A stretch of 64,000 nt of DNA. Origin: Candidatus Heimdallarchaeota archaeon. Its GTDB lineage: Archaea > Asgardarchaeota > Heimdallarchaeia > JABLTI01. Of the stretch, positions 62,784-64,000 are shown piece by piece. Location: positions 44,002 through 108,001 of the forward strand of contig JABCTZ010000033.1 of NCBI GenBank assembly GCA_018238155.1. Direction: 5' to 3'. The notes below the pieces were generated by a model that worked only from the letters and a program-made list of their open reading frames with translations, had not been told where the DNA came from and did not search any database. The first letter of the stretch is position 1. Each line of letters opens with the position of its first letter. The position numbers and the translations under genes are program-made.

Positions 62784-64000
62784 TTACCAACCAATTTTAC
62801 GTTTCTGTAGAGATTGAGTAAAACCTGCCAAGTCCTTCATACTAGGAGAATTGGTAGTGGCATTCGCTGAGTAGGTTTCTACCCTATTTTGCTTCATTGA
62901 AAACAGTAATCCTTCAAGTTTTATTGCCCCAAGACGATCTAACATGGTGGTTTCCTTTCCACTTATCAATTCGTCATAGGAACCATCTAAATTCTTTTGA
63001 TCATTTTTAATTATTTTGGCCAATAGTTTGTATCCTTTTTCCTCAGAAATTTGCTCTGCTTTATCGTAGAATTTTCTAGCAGCAGCTAAATCAGGTTTGA
63101 GTAATTCTAATTTACCTTTAAGCAGATATGTTTTTGCAAGTAAAGAGAAAGCATTTTGTGATTCACCGATATCTACAAGCTTATTGGTGAGTAAATCAAG
63201 ATCATCTAAAATATCTTCGTTGCCTAATATCCTTAATTCCATAATTAATAGCTCACATAAATTGAAGACACCTTCAACGATTCGTTCATAATCGATGACT
63301 TCACCATTGATAGTTTCTCTAAGAATATCTTTGGCTGTAACAAATCGTCCCAAAATAGTATGAAGTGAAGCAAATGATAGTTCGTCAGAAGTATTTTCCT
63401 CTGCCTGTAAAATAAACGCTTTTGCCAATCGATAAAGCATTGTTACATGCTTATTTTCTTCTTTTTCAGAAATAGCCTGAAGCTTTGTTTGATATTCCTT
63501 TGCTTGTTTCATCGAGTTAGTTTCTAATGAGATCCTGACGAGTTGATAAACGCCTTGTGATACATTGATATTGTGACCAACCTTCTCAGAATATTCTACA
63601 CTTTTTTCAGTGAACTTTTTAGCTCTATTAAAATCCATTTTTGCGAAATAAACTTCACCAATAGATAAACAAACCATTCCAATAAAAAGTGCATGGTCAT
63701 AATCTTCAAAAATTTTCTTACCATCATTCAGGTATACAAGTGCAGTATCTAGCTCTCCTTTTCGTTGGAAATATTGTCCAATACTCATGTAAACGAGACC
63801 TATTCGCTGTCTATTGTTCACTTCTTTGAATAATGTCAAAGCCCTTTTAAAATATTCATATGAAGTATCCAACTCACCTTTTTGAGAATAAAGAAATCCA
63901 ATATTACCTAATTGATTAGCAATGTTTACTTTATTACCTGTTTTCTCATTCAAAGTAAGAGCTTTAGTATAAAATACTAAACTTTTATTGAGATCTCCTT
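62784..64000 (-). CDS. TPR-repeat protein (paralog family, copy 4), 5' end outside the window
   Basis: The frame is open from the right edge through 63953 (GDLNKSLVFYTKALT precedes the TTG that reads L in LNEKTGNK of copy 3), so the true start lies outside. About 405 residues are visible: TPRs (LGNIGFLYSQKGELDTSYEY) and the family end PSMKDLAGFTQSLQKRKIGW. The internal TTG at 63953 is a false start. It is a tandem paralog of copy 3. Confidence 0.85.
   Translation of the reverse strand, partial: GDLNKSLVFYTKALTLNEKTGNKVNIANQLGNIGFLYSQKGELDTSYEYFKRALTLFKEVNNRQRIGLVYMSIGQYFQRKGELDTALVYLNDGKKIFEDYDHALFIGMVCLSIGEVYFAKMDFNRAKKFTEKSVEYSEKVGHNINVSQGVYQLVRISLETNSMKQAKEYQTKLQAISEKEENKHVTMLYRLAKAFILQAEENTSDELSFASLHTILGRFVTAKDILRETINGEVIDYERIVEGVFNLCELLIMELRILGNEDILDDLDLLTNKLVDIGESQNAFSLLAKTYLLKGKLELLKPDLAAARKFYDKAEQISEEKGYKLLAKIIKNDQKNLDGSYDELISGKETTMLDRLGAIKLEGLLFSMKQNRVETYSANATTNSPSMKDLAGFTQSLQKRKIGW

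Noticed and set aside
63951..63953. TTG as the start of the last TPR gene
   Set aside because: The frame stays open with family-like sequence to the window edge and the TTG aligns with an internal Leu of the paralog.
1..64000. Search by eye for tRNA, rRNA, CRISPR arrays, integrases, transposases and terminal inverted repeats
   Set aside because: None recognised. Regularly spaced repeats found are all protein repeats (LRR, TSP3, TPR).

Overview
The window reads as chromosome of a low-GC (roughly 30% by eye) archaeon, most likely an Asgard archaeon of the Heimdallarchaeia type. The reasons are an Arf-like small GTPase with an extra C-terminal longin/roadblock-like domain (16.5-17.5 kb), two other proteins ending in a similar longin/roadblock-like domain (0.5-2.7 kb and 30.5-33.2 kb), long PAS/GAF sensor proteins, LVIVD and FG-GAP surface proteins with C-terminal membrane anchors, HEPN/MNT and VapBC pairs, archaeal TATA-type promoters and heavy use of TTG starts. 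No rRNA, tRNA, CRISPR array, integrase or transposase was recognised. The class-level assignment is an inference.

Layout. 0-4.6 kb: 5' end of a secreted protein, a TPR protein with a longin-like C-terminus, an AlkD-like HEAT protein and a zinc ribbon. 4.7-16.5 kb: a signalling island with one complete histidine kinase, one canonical CheY-like receiver, and three long proteins whose receiver aspartate appears replaced (Glu, Asn, Asn) and which lack a working kinase core. 16.5-19.7 kb: Arf-like GTPase, small membrane ORFs, a decayed M48-type peptidase and a HEPN/MNT pair. 19.9-24.5 kb: a TPR paralog, a metallophosphoesterase coupled to a 59-residue ORF, a tiny zinc ribbon, and remnants of PLD-like and ABC genes. 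24.7-33.2 kb: a large LVIVD/thrombospondin-3-repeat surface protein, degraded nucleotidyltransferase genes, VapBC, a PLD-like protein, and a transmembrane protein with FG-GAP and calcium repeats outside and a longin-like domain inside. 33-46.5 kb: an Lnt-like amidase/acyltransferase, PH-like membrane proteins, LVIVD and LRR proteins, two HEPN/MNT pairs, a tautomerase and many gene remnants. 46.5-51.2 kb: a divergent pair with EutA (apparently leaderless) and a large membrane protein. 51.6-57.1 kb: HEPN/MNT, small-ORF/nucleotidyltransferase modules, a PLD-like protein, a TPR paralog and remnants. 57.2-64 kb: an MFS transporter, a small membrane protein, a beta-lactamase-fold serine hydrolase and two more TPR paralogs, the last running off the window.

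How it fits together. Two themes stand out. First, sensing: PAS/GAF sensors, an Arf-like GTPase, and longin-like modules attached to a GTPase, to a TPR scaffold and to a transmembrane calcium-repeat receptor could form a surface-to-GTPase signalling network; this is a hypothesis. Second, turnover: the same families (PLD-like protein, HEPN/MNT, small ORF plus nucleotidyltransferase, TPR, MFS, zinc ribbon, surface-protein ends) appear as intact copies and as fragments, so the region has undergone repeated segmental duplication and decay with no visible transposase.
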